This document shows, piece after piece, positions 1-11,399 of a stretch of DNA of 64,000 nt (the first letter of the stretch is position 1; each line of letters begins with the position of its first letter). Under the pieces are notes generated by a model. It had not been told where the DNA came from, did no database searches, and saw only the letters and a program-made list of their open reading frames with translations. Where the stretch lies: assembly GCA_964020085.1 (NCBI GenBank), contig CAXHUQ010001507.1, forward strand, positions 1 through 64,000, in the 5' to 3' direction. The position numbers and the translations under genes were made by a program. This DNA comes from Micromussa lordhowensis (Eukaryota; Cnidaria; Anthozoa; Scleractinia; Lobophylliidae).

Positions 1-98
1 CTCAGCGTTCCGCATGTAAACTTATGGTGTCGGAAAAAACTAAAACTGATCTAATGGGTCTGTTTAATTGTCGTTATATATACAATAAACAATTACAG
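1..98. other. AT-rich flank, nothing recognised
   Basis: Short AT-rich stretch left of the first hairpin. An open frame starts at 24 but runs straight into the hairpin, so it is not a credible gene. Its sequence does not obviously continue the polymerase fragment found on the other side of the hairpin. Confidence 0.5.
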
Positions 99-233
99 CA
101 TAGAAAGTGCTTTGTACGGATTTTTATTCACTCGTTGCAAGACTTTGGAAAACGAACGAGTGAGCGCAGCGACTCGTTCGTTTTCCAAGTCTTGCAACTC
201 GTGAATAAAAATCCGTACGTCGCACTTTCTATG
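99..233. repeat. Foldback (hairpin) element, MITE-like
   Basis: Almost perfect inverted repeat. The left arm (99-161) begins CATAGAAAGTGC and reads through TACGGATTTTTATTCACTCG. The right arm (172-233) ends GCACTTTCTATG. The arms are separated by the 10-base loop GAGCGCAGCG (162-171). Only a few mismatches separate arms of about 62 bp, so the copy is either young or kept by gene conversion. No transposase is encoded, so any movement would have been non-autonomous. The loop core recurs in a hairpin with different arms at 50,732-50,875. The element ends immediately before the polymerase fragment at 236 and may have inserted into it. Confidence 0.85.
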
Positions 234-235
234 AA

Positions 236-393
236 ATAATCTATATTGACTTAATGTCACAAAAAGGTGTTTATCCTAATGACTATATGGATAGCTTCAA
301 CAAGTTTGTTAAAACAGAATTACCAACTAAGGAAGAATTTTACAACATTTTAAACGATGAAAATATAACAGATGATCAATACATTATTAGCTG
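236..393 (+). pseudogene. Polinton/Maverick-type DNA polymerase B fragment
   Basis: The frame 236-391 is open and reads about 52 residues up to a TGA at 391-393. It contains the motif KGVYPNDYMDSF followed by LPTKEEFYNILND and ITDDQY. I recognise this as the stretch of protein-primed type-B DNA polymerases (DNA_pol_B_2) of Polinton/Maverick elements in which a KGVFPYDYMDS-like motif precedes a LPPKEAFYSKLND-like motif. A complete polymerase of this type is roughly a thousand residues or more, so this is a small remnant lacking all catalytic motifs. Its upstream side is cut by the hairpin at 99-233. Downstream, the expected continuation is replaced by a stop and unrelated AT-rich sequence. It is a dead copy. 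The family call is from recalled similarity; an adintovirus-like or related element cannot be excluded. Confidence 0.7.
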
Positions 394-670
394 ATGTATA
401 TACGTTTGATCCGGCCAAAGTAAATGAATAAACAATACCACTTATAACAAATCAACAACTTCATTAAATGGTTACATGGCCTTGAAATGTTCTGTTTTTC
501 TGATATACAATGACTCTGCAAACTATTCTCAGTTTGGTTTTTCTTACCTTTTTTTACCATGCAAATAGGCGTCTACCTAGCTTATTACAACGAATTTCCG
601 CAATAGCCACTGAAACAATGGAAATAATTATCTTCTGCAAATTTACCAGTTCTTTTCAGTCAAACATCAG
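394..670. other. AT-rich left flank of the satellite
   Basis: About 275 bases of low-complexity AT-rich DNA with no recognisable gene or repeat. A frame opening at the ATG at 510 runs without a stop into the satellite, but only because the satellite has no stop codons. The last bases before the array are CAAACATCAG, whose final CAG matches the end of the repeat unit, so the array boundary is sharp and the first full unit (671-690) is already perfect. Confidence 0.7.
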
Positions 671-3600
671 GGACTTGTACTCCGCCCCAGGGACTTGTAC
701 TCCGCCCCAGGGACTTGTACTCCGCCCCAGGGACTTGTACTCCGCCCCAGGGACTTGTACTCCGCCCCAGGGACTTGTACTCCGCCCCAGGGACTTGTAC
801 TCCGCCCCAGGGACTTGTACTCCGCCCCAGGGACTTGTACTCCGCCCCAGGGACTTGTACTCCGCCCCAGGGACTTGTACTCCGCCCCAGGGACTTGTAC
901 TCCGCCCCAGGGACTTGTACTCCGCCCCAGGGACTTGTACTCCGCCCCAGGGACTTGTACTCCGCCCCAGGGACTTGTACTCCGCCCCAGGGACTTGTAC
1001 TCCGCCCCAGGGACTTGTACTCCGCCCCAGGGACTTGTACTCCGCCCCAGGGACTTGTACTCCGCCCCAGGGACTTGTACTCCGCCCCAGGGACTTGTAC
1101 TCCGCCCCAGGGACTTGTACTCCGCCCCAGGGACTTGTACTCCGCCCCAGGGACTTGTACTCCGCCCCAGGGACTTGTACTCCGCCCCAGGGACTTGTAC
1201 TCCGCCCCAGGGACTTGTACTCCGCCCCAGGGACTTGTACTCCGCCCCAGGGACTTGTACTCCGCCCCAGGGACTTGTACTCCGCCCCAGGGACTTGTAC
1301 TCCGCCCCAGGGACTTGTACTCCGCCCCAGGGACTTGTACTCCGCCCCAGGGACTTGTACTCCGCCCCAGGGACTTGTACTCCGCCCCAGGGACTTGTAC
1401 TCCGCCCCAGGGACTTGTACTCCGCCCCAGGGACTTGTACTCCGCCCCAGGGACTTGTACTCCGCCCCAGGGACTTGTACTCCGCCCCAGGGACTTGTAC
1501 TCCGCCCCAGGGACTTGTACTCCGCCCCAGGGACTTGTACTCCGCCCCAGGGACTTGTACTCCGCCCCAGGGACTTGTACTCCGCCCCAGGGACTTGTAC
1601 TCCGCCCCAGGGACTTGTACTCCGCCCCAGGGACTTGTACTCCGCCCCAGGGACTTGTACTCCGCCCCAGGGACTTGTACTCCGCCCCAGGGACTTGTAC
1701 TCCGCCCCAGGGACTTGTACTCCGCCCCAGGGACTTGTACTCCGCCCCAGGGACTTGTACTCCGCCCCAGGGACTTGTACTCCGCCCCAGGGACTTGTAC
1801 TCCGCCCCAGGGACTTGTACTCCGCCCCAGGGACTTGTACTCCGCCCCAGGGACTTGTACTCCGCCCCAGGGACTTGTACTCCGCCCCAGGGACTTGTAC
1901 TCCGCCCCAGGGACTTGTACTCCGCCCCAGGGACTTGTACTCCGCCCCAGGGACTTGTACTCCGCCCCAGGGACTTGTACTCCGCCCCAGGGACTTGTAC
2001 TCCGCCCCAGGGACTTGTACTCCGCCCCAGGGACTTGTACTCCGCCCCAGGGACTTGTACTCCGCCCCAGGGACTTGTACTCCGCCCCAGGGACTTGTAC
2101 TCCGCCCCAGGGACTTGTACTCCGCCCCAGGGACTTGTACTCCGCCCCAGGGACTTGTACTCCGCCCCAGGGACTTGTACTCCGCCCCAGGGACTTGTAC
2201 TCCGCCCCAGGGACTTGTACTCCGCCCCAGGGACTTGTACTCCGCCCCAGGGACTTGTACTCCGCCCCAGGGACTTGTACTCCGCCCCAGGGACTTGTAC
2301 TCCGCCCCAGGGACTTGTACTCCGCCCCAGGGACTTGTACTCCGCCCCAGGGACTTGTACTCCGCCCCAGGGACTTGTACTCCGCCCCAGGGACTTGTAC
2401 TCCGCCCCAGGGACTTGTACTCCGCCCCAGGGACTTGTACTCCGCCCCAGGGACTTGTACTCCGCCCCAGGGACTTGTACTCCGCCCCAGGGACTTGTAC
2501 TCCGCCCCAGGGACTTGTACTCCGCCCCAGGGACTTGTACTCCGCCCCAGGGACTTGTACTCCGCCCCAGGGACTTGTACTCCGCCCCAGGGACTTGTAC
2601 TCCGCCCCAGGGACTTGTACTCCGCCCCAGGGACTTGTACTCCGCCCCAGGGACTTGTACTCCGCCCCAGGGACTTGTACTCCGCCCCAGGGACTTGTAC
2701 TCCGCCCCAGGGACTTGTACTCCGCCCCAGGGACTTGTACTCCGCCCCAGGGACTTGTACTCCGCCCCAGGGACTTGTACTCCGCCCCAGGGACTTGTAC
2801 TCCGCCCCAGGGACTTGTACTCCGCCCCAGGGACTTGTACTCCGCCCCAGGGACTTGTACTCCGCCCCAGGGACTTGTACTCCGCCCCAGGGACTTGTAC
2901 TCCGCCCCAGGGACTTGTACTCCGCCCCAGGGACTTGTACTCCGCCCCAGGGACTTGTACTCCGCCCCAGGGACTTGTACTCCGCCCCAGGGACTTGTAC
3001 TCCGCCCCAGGGACTTGTACTCCGCCCCAGGGACTTGTACTCCGCCCCAGGGACTTGTACTCCGCCCCAGGGACTTGTACTCCGCCCCAGGGACTTGTAC
3101 TCCGCCCCAGGGACTTGTACTCCGCCCCAGGGACTTGTACTCCGCCCCAGGGACTTGTACTCCGCCCCAGGGACTTGTACTCCGCCCCAGGGACTTGTAC
3201 TCCGCCCCAGGGACTTGTACTCCGCCCCAGGGACTTGTACTCCGCCCCAGGGACTTGTACTCCGCCCCAGGGACTTGTACTCCGCCCCAGGGACTTGTAC
3301 TCCGCCCCAGGGACTTGTACTCCGCCCCAGGGACTTGTACTCCGCCCCAGGGACTTGTACTCCGCCCCAGGGACTTGTACTCCGCCCCAGGGACTTGTAC
3401 TCCGCCCCAGGGACTTGTACTCCGCCCCAGGGACTTGTACTCCGCCCCAGGGACTTGTACTCCGCCCCAGGGACTTGTACTCCGCCCCAGGGACTTGTAC
3501 TCCGCCCCAGGGACTTGTACTCCGCCCCAGGGACTTGTACTCCGCCCCAGGGACTTGTACTCCGCCCCAGGGACTTGTACTCCGCCCCAGGGACTTGTAC

Positions 3601-5607
3601 TCCGCCCCAGGGACTTGTACTCCGCCCCAGGGACTTGTACTCCGCCCCAGGGACTTGTACTCCGCCCCAGGGACTTGTACTCCGCCCCAGGGACTTGTAC
3701 TCCGCCCCAGGGACTTGTACTCCGCCCCAGGGACTTGTACTCCGCCCCAGGGACTTGTACTCCGCCCCAGGGACTTGTACTCCGCCCCAGGGACTTGTAC
3801 TCCGCCCCAGGGACTTGTACTCCGCCCCAGGGACTTGTACTCCGCCCCAGGGACTTGTACTCCGCCCCAGGGACTTGTACTCCGCCCCAGGGACTTGTAC
3901 TCCGCCCCAGGGACTTGTACTCCGCCCCAGGGACTTGTACTCCGCCCCAGGGACTTGTACTCCGCCCCAGGGACTTGTACTCCGCCCCAGGGACTTGTAC
4001 TCCGCCCCAGGGACTTGTACTCCGCCCCAGGGACTTGTACTCCGCCCCAGGGACTTGTACTCCGCCCCAGGGACTTGTACTCCGCCCCAGGGACTTGTAC
4101 TCCGCCCCAGGGACTTGTACTCCGCCCCAGGGACTTGTACTCCGCCCCAGGGACTTGTACTCCGCCCCAGGGACTTGTACTCCGCCCCAGGGACTTGTAC
4201 TCCGCCCCAGGGACTTGTACTCCGCCCCAGGGACTTGTACTCCGCCCCAGGGACTTGTACTCCGCCCCAGGGACTTGTACTCCGCCCCAGGGACTTGTAC
4301 TCCGCCCCAGGGACTTGTACTCCGCCCCAGGGACTTGTACTCCGCCCCAGGGACTTGTACTCCGCCCCAGGGACTTGTACTCCGCCCCAGGGACTTGTAC
4401 TCCGCCCCAGGGACTTGTACTCCGCCCCAGGGACTTGTACTCCGCCCCAGGGACTTGTACTCCGCCCCAGGGACTTGTACTCCGCCCCAGGGACTTGTAC
4501 TCCGCCCCAGGGACTTGTACTCCGCCCCAGGGACTTGTACTCCGCCCCAGGGACTTGTACTCCGCCCCAGGGACTTGTACTCCGCCCCAGGGACTTGTAC
4601 TCCGCCCCAGGGACTTGTACTCCGCCCCAGGGACTTGTACTCCGCCCCAGGGACTTGTACTCCGCCCCAGGGACTTGTACTCCGCCCCAGGGACTTGTAC
4701 TCCGCCCCAGGGACTTGTACTCCGCCCCAGGGACTTGTACTCCGCCCCAGGGACTTGTACTCCGCCCCAGGGACTTGTACTCCGCCCCAGGGACTTGTAC
4801 TCCGCCCCAGGGACTTGTACTCCGCCCCAGGGACTTGTACTCCGCCCCAGGGACTTGTACTCCGCCCCAGGGACTTGTACTCCGCCCCAGGGACTTGTAC
4901 TCCGCCCCAGGGACTTGTACTCCGCCCCAGGGACTTGTACTCCGCCCCAGGGACTTGTACTCCGCCCCAGGGACTTGTACTCCGCCCCAGGGACTTGTAC
5001 TCCGCCCCAGGGACTTGTACTCCGCCCCAGGGACTTGTACTCCGCCCCAGGGACTTGTACTCCGCCCCAGGGACTTGTACTCCGCCCCAGGGACTTGTAC
5101 TCCGCCCCAGGGACTTGTACTCCGCCCCAGGGACTTGTACTCCGCCCCAGGGACTTGTACTCCGCCCCAGGGACTTGTACTCCGCCCCAGGGACTTGTAC
5201 TCCGCCCCAGGGACTTGTACTCCGCCCCAGGGACTTGTACTCCGCCCCAGGGACTTGTACTCCGCCCCAGGGACTTGTACTCCGCCCCAGGGACTTGTAC
5301 TCCGCCCCAGGGACTTGTACTCCGCCCCAGGGACTTGTACTCCGCCCCAGGGACTTGTACTCCGCCCCAGGGACTTGTACTCCGCCCCAGGGACTTGTAC
5401 TCCGCCCCAGGGACTTGTACTCCGCCCCAGGGACTTGTACTCCGCCCCAGGGACTTGTACTCCGCCCCAGGGACTTGTACTCCGCCCCAGGGACTTGTAC
5501 TCCGCCCCAGGGACTTGTACTCCGCCCCAGGGACTTGTACTCCGCCCCAGGGACTTGTACTCCGCCCCAGGGACTTGTACTCCGCCCCAGGGACTTGTAC
5601 TCCGCCC
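671..5607. repeat. Left homogeneous block of the satellite
   Basis: About 247 consecutive 20-bp units in which I see no substitution or indel. The first departure from consensus is a C-to-A change at 5,608 (CCGCCCAAG), and the first 22-bp unit carries an AG insertion near 5,689. Such perfection right up to the unique flank is unusual, because outer units of a tandem array are normally the most diverged. Confidence 0.9.
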
Positions 5608-8035
5608 AAGGGACTTGTACTCCGCCCCAGGGACTTGTACTCCGCCCCAGGGACTTGTACTCCGCCCCAGGGACTTGTACTCCGCCCCAGAGGGACTTGT
5701 ACTCCGCCCCAGAGGGACTTGTACTCCGCCCCAGGGACTTGTACTCCGCCCCAGGGACTTGTACTCCGCCCCAGGGACTTGTACTCCGCCCCAGGGACTT
5801 GTACTCCGCCCCAGGGACTTGTACTCCGCCCCAGGGACTTGTACTCCGCCCCAGGGACTTGTACTCCGCCCCAGGGACTTGTACTCCGCCCCAGGGACTT
5901 GTACTCCGCCCCAGGGACTTGTACTCCGCCCCAGGGACTTGTACTCCGCCCCAGGGACTTGTACTCCGCCCCAGGAGACTTGTACTCCGCCCCAGGGACT
6001 TGTACTCCGCCCCAGGGACTTGTACTCCGCCCCAGGGACTTGTACTCCGCCCCAGGGACTTGTACTCCGCCCCAGGGACTTGTACTCCGCCCCAGGGACT
6101 TGTACTCCGCCCCAGGGACTTGTACTCCGGCCCAGGGACTTGTACTCCGCCCCAGGGACTTGTACTCCGCCCCAGGGACTTGTACTCCGCCCCAGGGACT
6201 TGTACTCCGCCCCAGGGACTTGTACTCCGCCCCAGGGACTTGTACTCCGCCCCAGGGACTTGTACTCCGCCCCAGGGACTTGTACTCCGCCCCAGGGACT
6301 TGTACTCCGCCCCAGGGACTTGTACTCCGCCCCAGGGACTTGTACTCTGCCCCAGCGACTTGTACTCCGCCCCAGGGACTTGTACTCCGGCCCCAGGGAC
6401 TTGTACTCCGCCCCAGGGACTTGTACTCCGCCCCAGGGACTTGTACTCCGCCCCAGGGACTTGTACTCCGCCCCAGGGACTTGTACTCCGCCCCAGGGAC
6501 TTGTACTCCGCCCCAGGGACTTGTACTCCGCCCCAGGGACTTGTACTCCGCCCCAGGGACTTGTACTCCGCCCCAGGGACTTGTACTCCGCCCCAGGGAC
6601 TTGTACTCCGCCCCAGGGACTTGTACTCCGCCCCAGGGACTTGTACTCCGCCCCAGGGACTTGTACTCCGCCCCAGGGACTTGTACTCCGCCCCAGGGAC
6701 TTGTACTCCGCCCCAGGGACTTGTACTCCGCCCCAGGGACTTGTACTCCGCCCCAGGGACTTGTACTCCGCCCAAGGGACTTGTACTCCGCCCCAGGGAC
6801 TTGTACTCCGCCCCAGGGACTTGTACTCCGCCCCAGGGACTTGTACTCCGCCCCAGAGGGACTTGTACTCCGCCCCAGAGGGACTTGTACTCCGCCCCAG
6901 GGACTTGTACTCCGCCCCAGGGACTTGTACTCCGCCCCAGGGACTTGTACTCCACCCCAGGGACTTGTACTCCGCCCCAGGGACTTGTACTCCGTCCCAG
7001 GGACTTGTACTCCGCCCCAGGGACTTGTACTCCGCCCCAGGGACTTGTACTCCGCCCCAGGGACTTGTACTCCGCCCCAGGGACTTGTACTCCGCCCCAG
7101 GGACTTGTACTCCGCCCCAGGGACTTGTACTCCGCCCCAGAGGGACTTGTACTCCGCCCCAGGGACTTGTACTCCGCCCCAGAGGGACTTGTACTCCGCC
7201 CCAGAGGGACTTGTACTCCGCCCCAGGGACTTGTACTCCGCCCCAGAGGGACTTGTACTCCGCCCCAGGGACTTGTACTCCGCCCCAGGGACTTGTACTC
7301 CACCCCAGGGACTTGTACTCCGCCACAGGGACTTGTACTCCGCCCCAGGGACTTGTACTCCGCCCCAGGGACTTGTACTCCGCCCCAGGGACTTGTACTC
7401 CCGCCCCTGGGACTTATACTCCGCCCCAGGGACTTGTACTCCGCCCCAGGGACTTGTACTCCGCCCCAGGGACTTGTACTCCGCCCCAGGGACTTGTACT
7501 CCGCCCCAGGGACTTGTACTCCGCCCCAGGGACTTGTACTCCGCCCCAGAGGGACTTGTACTCCGCCCCAGAGGGACTTGTACTCCGCCCCAGGGACTTG
7601 TACTCTGCCCCAGGGACTTGTACTCCGCCCCAGGGACTTGTACTCCGCCCCAGGGACTTGTACTCCGCCCCAGGGACTTGTACTCCGCCCCAGGGACTTG
7701 TACTCCGCCCCAGGGACTTGTACTCCGCCCCAGGGACTTGTACTCCGCCCCAGAGGGACTTGTACTCCGCCCCAGAGGGACTTGTACTCCGCCCCAGGGA
7801 CTTGTACTCCGCCCCAGGGACTTGTACTCCGCCCCAGGGACTTGTACTCCAACCCAGGGACTTGTACTCCGCCCCAGGGACTTGTACTCCGCCCCAGGGA
7901 CTTGTACTCCACCCCAGGGACTTGTACTCCGCCCCAGGGACTTGTACTCCGCCCCAGGGACTTGTACTCCGCCCCAGGGACTTGTACTCCGCCCCAGGGA
8001 CTTGTACTCCGCCCCAGGGACTTGTACTCCGCCCC

Positions 8036-9271
8036 AGAGGGACTTGTACTCCTTCCCAGGGACTTGTACTCCGCCCCAGAGGGACTTGTACTCCGCCCCA
8101 GAGGGACTTGTACTCCGCCCCAGGGACTTGTACTCCGCCCCAGAGGGACTTGTACTCCGCCCCAGGGACTTGTACTCCGCCCCAGAGGGACTTGTACTCC
8201 GCCCCAGGGACTTGTACTCCGCCCCAGAGGGACTTGTACTCCGCCCCAGAGGGACTTGTACTCCGCCCCAGGGACTTGTACTCCGCCCCAGGGACTTATA
8301 CTCCGCCCCAGGGACTTGTACTCCGCCCCAGGGACTTGTACTCCGCCCCAGGGACTTGTACTCCGCCCCAGGGACTTGTACTCCGCCCCAGGGACTTGTA
8401 CTCCGCCCCAGGGACTTGTACTCCGCCCCAGGGACTTGTACTCCGCCCCAGGTACTTGTACTCCGCCCCAGGGACTTGTACTCCGCCCCAGGGACTTGTA
8501 CTCCGCCCCAGGGACTTGTACTCCGCCCCAGAGGGACTTGTACTCCGCCCCAGAGGGACTTGTACTCCGCCCCAGGGACTTGTACTCCGCCCCAGGGACT
8601 TGTACTCCGCCCCAGAGACTTGTACTCCGCCCCAGGGACTTGTACTCCGCCCCAGAGGGACTTGTACTCCTTCCCAGGGACTTGTACTCCGCCCCAGAGG
8701 GACTTGTACTCCGCCCCAGAGGGACTTGTACTCCGCCCCAGGGACTTGTACTCCGCCCCAGAGGGACTTGTACTCCGCCCCAGGGACTTGTACTCCGCCC
8801 CAGAGGGACTTGTACTCCGCCCCAGGGACTTGTACTCCGCCCCAGAGGGACTTGTACTCCGCCCCAGAGGGACTTGTACTCCGCCCCAGGGACTTGTACT
8901 CCGCCCCAGGGACTTATACTCCGCCCCAGGGACTTGTACTCCGCCCCAGGGACTTGTACTCCGCCCCAGGGACTTGTACTCCGCCCCAGGGACTTGTACT
9001 CCGCCCCAGGGACTTGTACTCCGCCCCAGGGACTTGTACTCCGCCCCAGGGACTTGTACTCCGCCCCAGGTACTTGTACTCCGCCCCAGGGACTTGTACT
9101 CCGCCCCAGGGACTTGTACTCCGCCCCAGGGACTTGTACTCCGCCCCAGAGGGACTTGTACTCCGCCCCAGAGGGACTTGTACTCCGCCCCAGGGACTTG
9201 TACTCCGCCCCAGGGACTTGTACTCCGCCCCAGAGACTTGTACTCCGCCCCAGGGACTTGTACTCCGCCCC
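8036..9271. repeat. 618-bp tandem duplication inside the satellite
   Basis: Rare variants repeat exactly 618 bp apart. The CCTTCCC variant lies at 8,053 and 8,671, the GGTACTTG variant at 8,453 and 9,071, and the CCCAGAGACTT variant at 8,616 and 9,234. The intervening pattern of AG-insertion units is the same in both copies where I checked it. The block therefore duplicated as one segment of about 30 units. The outer ends are fixed only to within a few units. Confidence 0.85.
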
Positions 9272-11399
9272 AGGGACTTGTACTCCGCCCCAGGGACTTG
9301 TACTGCGCCCCAGGGACTTGTACTCCGCCCCAGGGACTTGTACTCCGCCCCAGGGACTTGTACTCCGCCCCAGGGACTTGTACTCCGCCCAAGAGGGACT
9401 TGTACTCCGCCCCAGGGACTTGTACTCCGCCCCAGAGGGACTTGTACTCCGCCCCAGAGGGACTTGTACTCCGCCCCAGGGACTTGTACTCCGCCCCAGA
9501 GGGACTTGTACTCCCGCCCCAGGGACTTGTACTCCGCCCCAGAGGGACTTGTACTCCCCCCCAGGGACTTGTACTCCGCCCCAGAGGGACTTGTACTCCG
9601 CCCCAGAGGGACTTGTGCTCCGCCCCAGGGACTTGTACTCCGCCCCAGAGGGACTAGTACTCCGCCCCAGGGACTTGTTCTCCGCCCCAGGGACTTGTAC
9701 TCCGCCCCAGGGACTTGTACTCCGCCCCAGGGACTTGTACTCCGCCCCAGGGACTTGTACTCCGCCCCAGGGACTTGTACTCCGCCCTAGGGACTTGTAC
9801 TCCGCCCCAGGGACTTGTACTCCGCCCCAGGGACTTGTACTCCGCCCCAGGGACTTGTACTCCGCCCCAGGGACTTGTACTCCGCCCCAGGGACTTGTAC
9901 TCCGCCCCAGGGACTTGTACTCCGCCCCAGGGACTTGTACTCCGCCCCAGGGACTTGTACTCCGCCCCAGAGGGACTTGTACTCCGCCCCAGGGACTTGT
10001 ACTCCGCCCCAGAGGGACTTGTACTCCGCCCCAGAGGGACTTGTACTCCGCCCCAGGGACTTGTACTCCGCCCCAGAGGGACTTGTACTCCGCCCCAGGG
10101 ACTTGTACTCCGCCCCAGAGGGACTTGTACTCCGCCCCAGGGACTTGTACTCCGCCCCAGAGGGACTTGTACTCCGCCCCAGAGGGACTTGTACTCCGCC
10201 CCAGGGACTTGTACTCCGCCCCAGAGGGACTTGTACTCCGCCCCAGGGACTTGTTCTCCACCCCAGGGACTTGTACTCCGCCCCAGGGACTTGTACTCCG
10301 CCCCAGGGACTTGTACTCCGCCCCAGGGACTTGTACTCCGCCCCAGGGACTTATACTCCGCCCCAGGGACTTGTACTCCGCCCCAGGGACTTGTACTCCG
10401 CCCCAGGGACTTGTACTCCGCCCCAGGGACTTGTACTCCGCCCCAGGGACTTGTACTCCGCCCCAGGGACTTGTACTCCGCCCCAGGGACTTGTACTCCG
10501 CCCCAGGGACTTGTACTCCGCCCCAGGGACTTGTACTCCGCCCCAGGGACTTGTACTCCGCCCCAGGGACTTATACTCCGCCCCAGGGACTTGTACTCCG
10601 CCCCAGGGACTTGTACTCCGCCCCAGGGACTTGTACTGCGCCCCAGGGACTTGTACTCCGCCCCAGGGACTTGTACTCCGCCCCAGGGACTTGTACTCCG
10701 CCCCAGGGACTTGTACTCCGCCCCAGGGACTTGTACTCCGCCCCAGGGACTTGTACTCCGCCCCAGGGACTTGTACTCCGCCCCAGGGACTTGTACTCCG
10801 CCCCAGGGACTTGTACTCCGCCCCAGGGACTTGTACTCCGCCCCAGGGACTTGTACTCCGCCCCAGGGACTTGTACTCCGCCCCAGGGACTTGTACTCCG
10901 CCCCAGGGACTTGTACTCCGCCCCAGGGACTTGTACTCCGCCCCAGGGACTTGTACTCCGCCCCAGGGACTTGTACTCCGCCCCAGGGACTTGTACTGCG
11001 CCCCAGGGACTTGTACTCCGCCCCAGGGACTTGTACTCCGCCCCAGGGACTTGTACTCCGCCCCAGGGACTTGTACTCCGCCCCAGGGACTTGTACTCCG
11101 CCCCAGGGACTTGTACTCCGCCCCAGAGACTTGTACTCCGCCCCAGGGACTTGTACTCCGCCCCAGGGACTTGTACTCCGCCCCAGAGGGACTTGTACTC
11201 CGCCCCAGGGACTTGTACTCCGCCCCAGAGGGACTTGTACTCCGCCCCAGAGGGACTTGTACTCCGCCCCAGGGACTTGTACTCCGCCCCAGAGGGACTT
11301 GTACTCCGCCCCAGGGACTTGTACTCCGCCCCAGGGACTTGTACTCCGCCCCAGGGACTTGTACTCCGCCCCAGGGACTTGTACTCCGCCCCAGGGACT

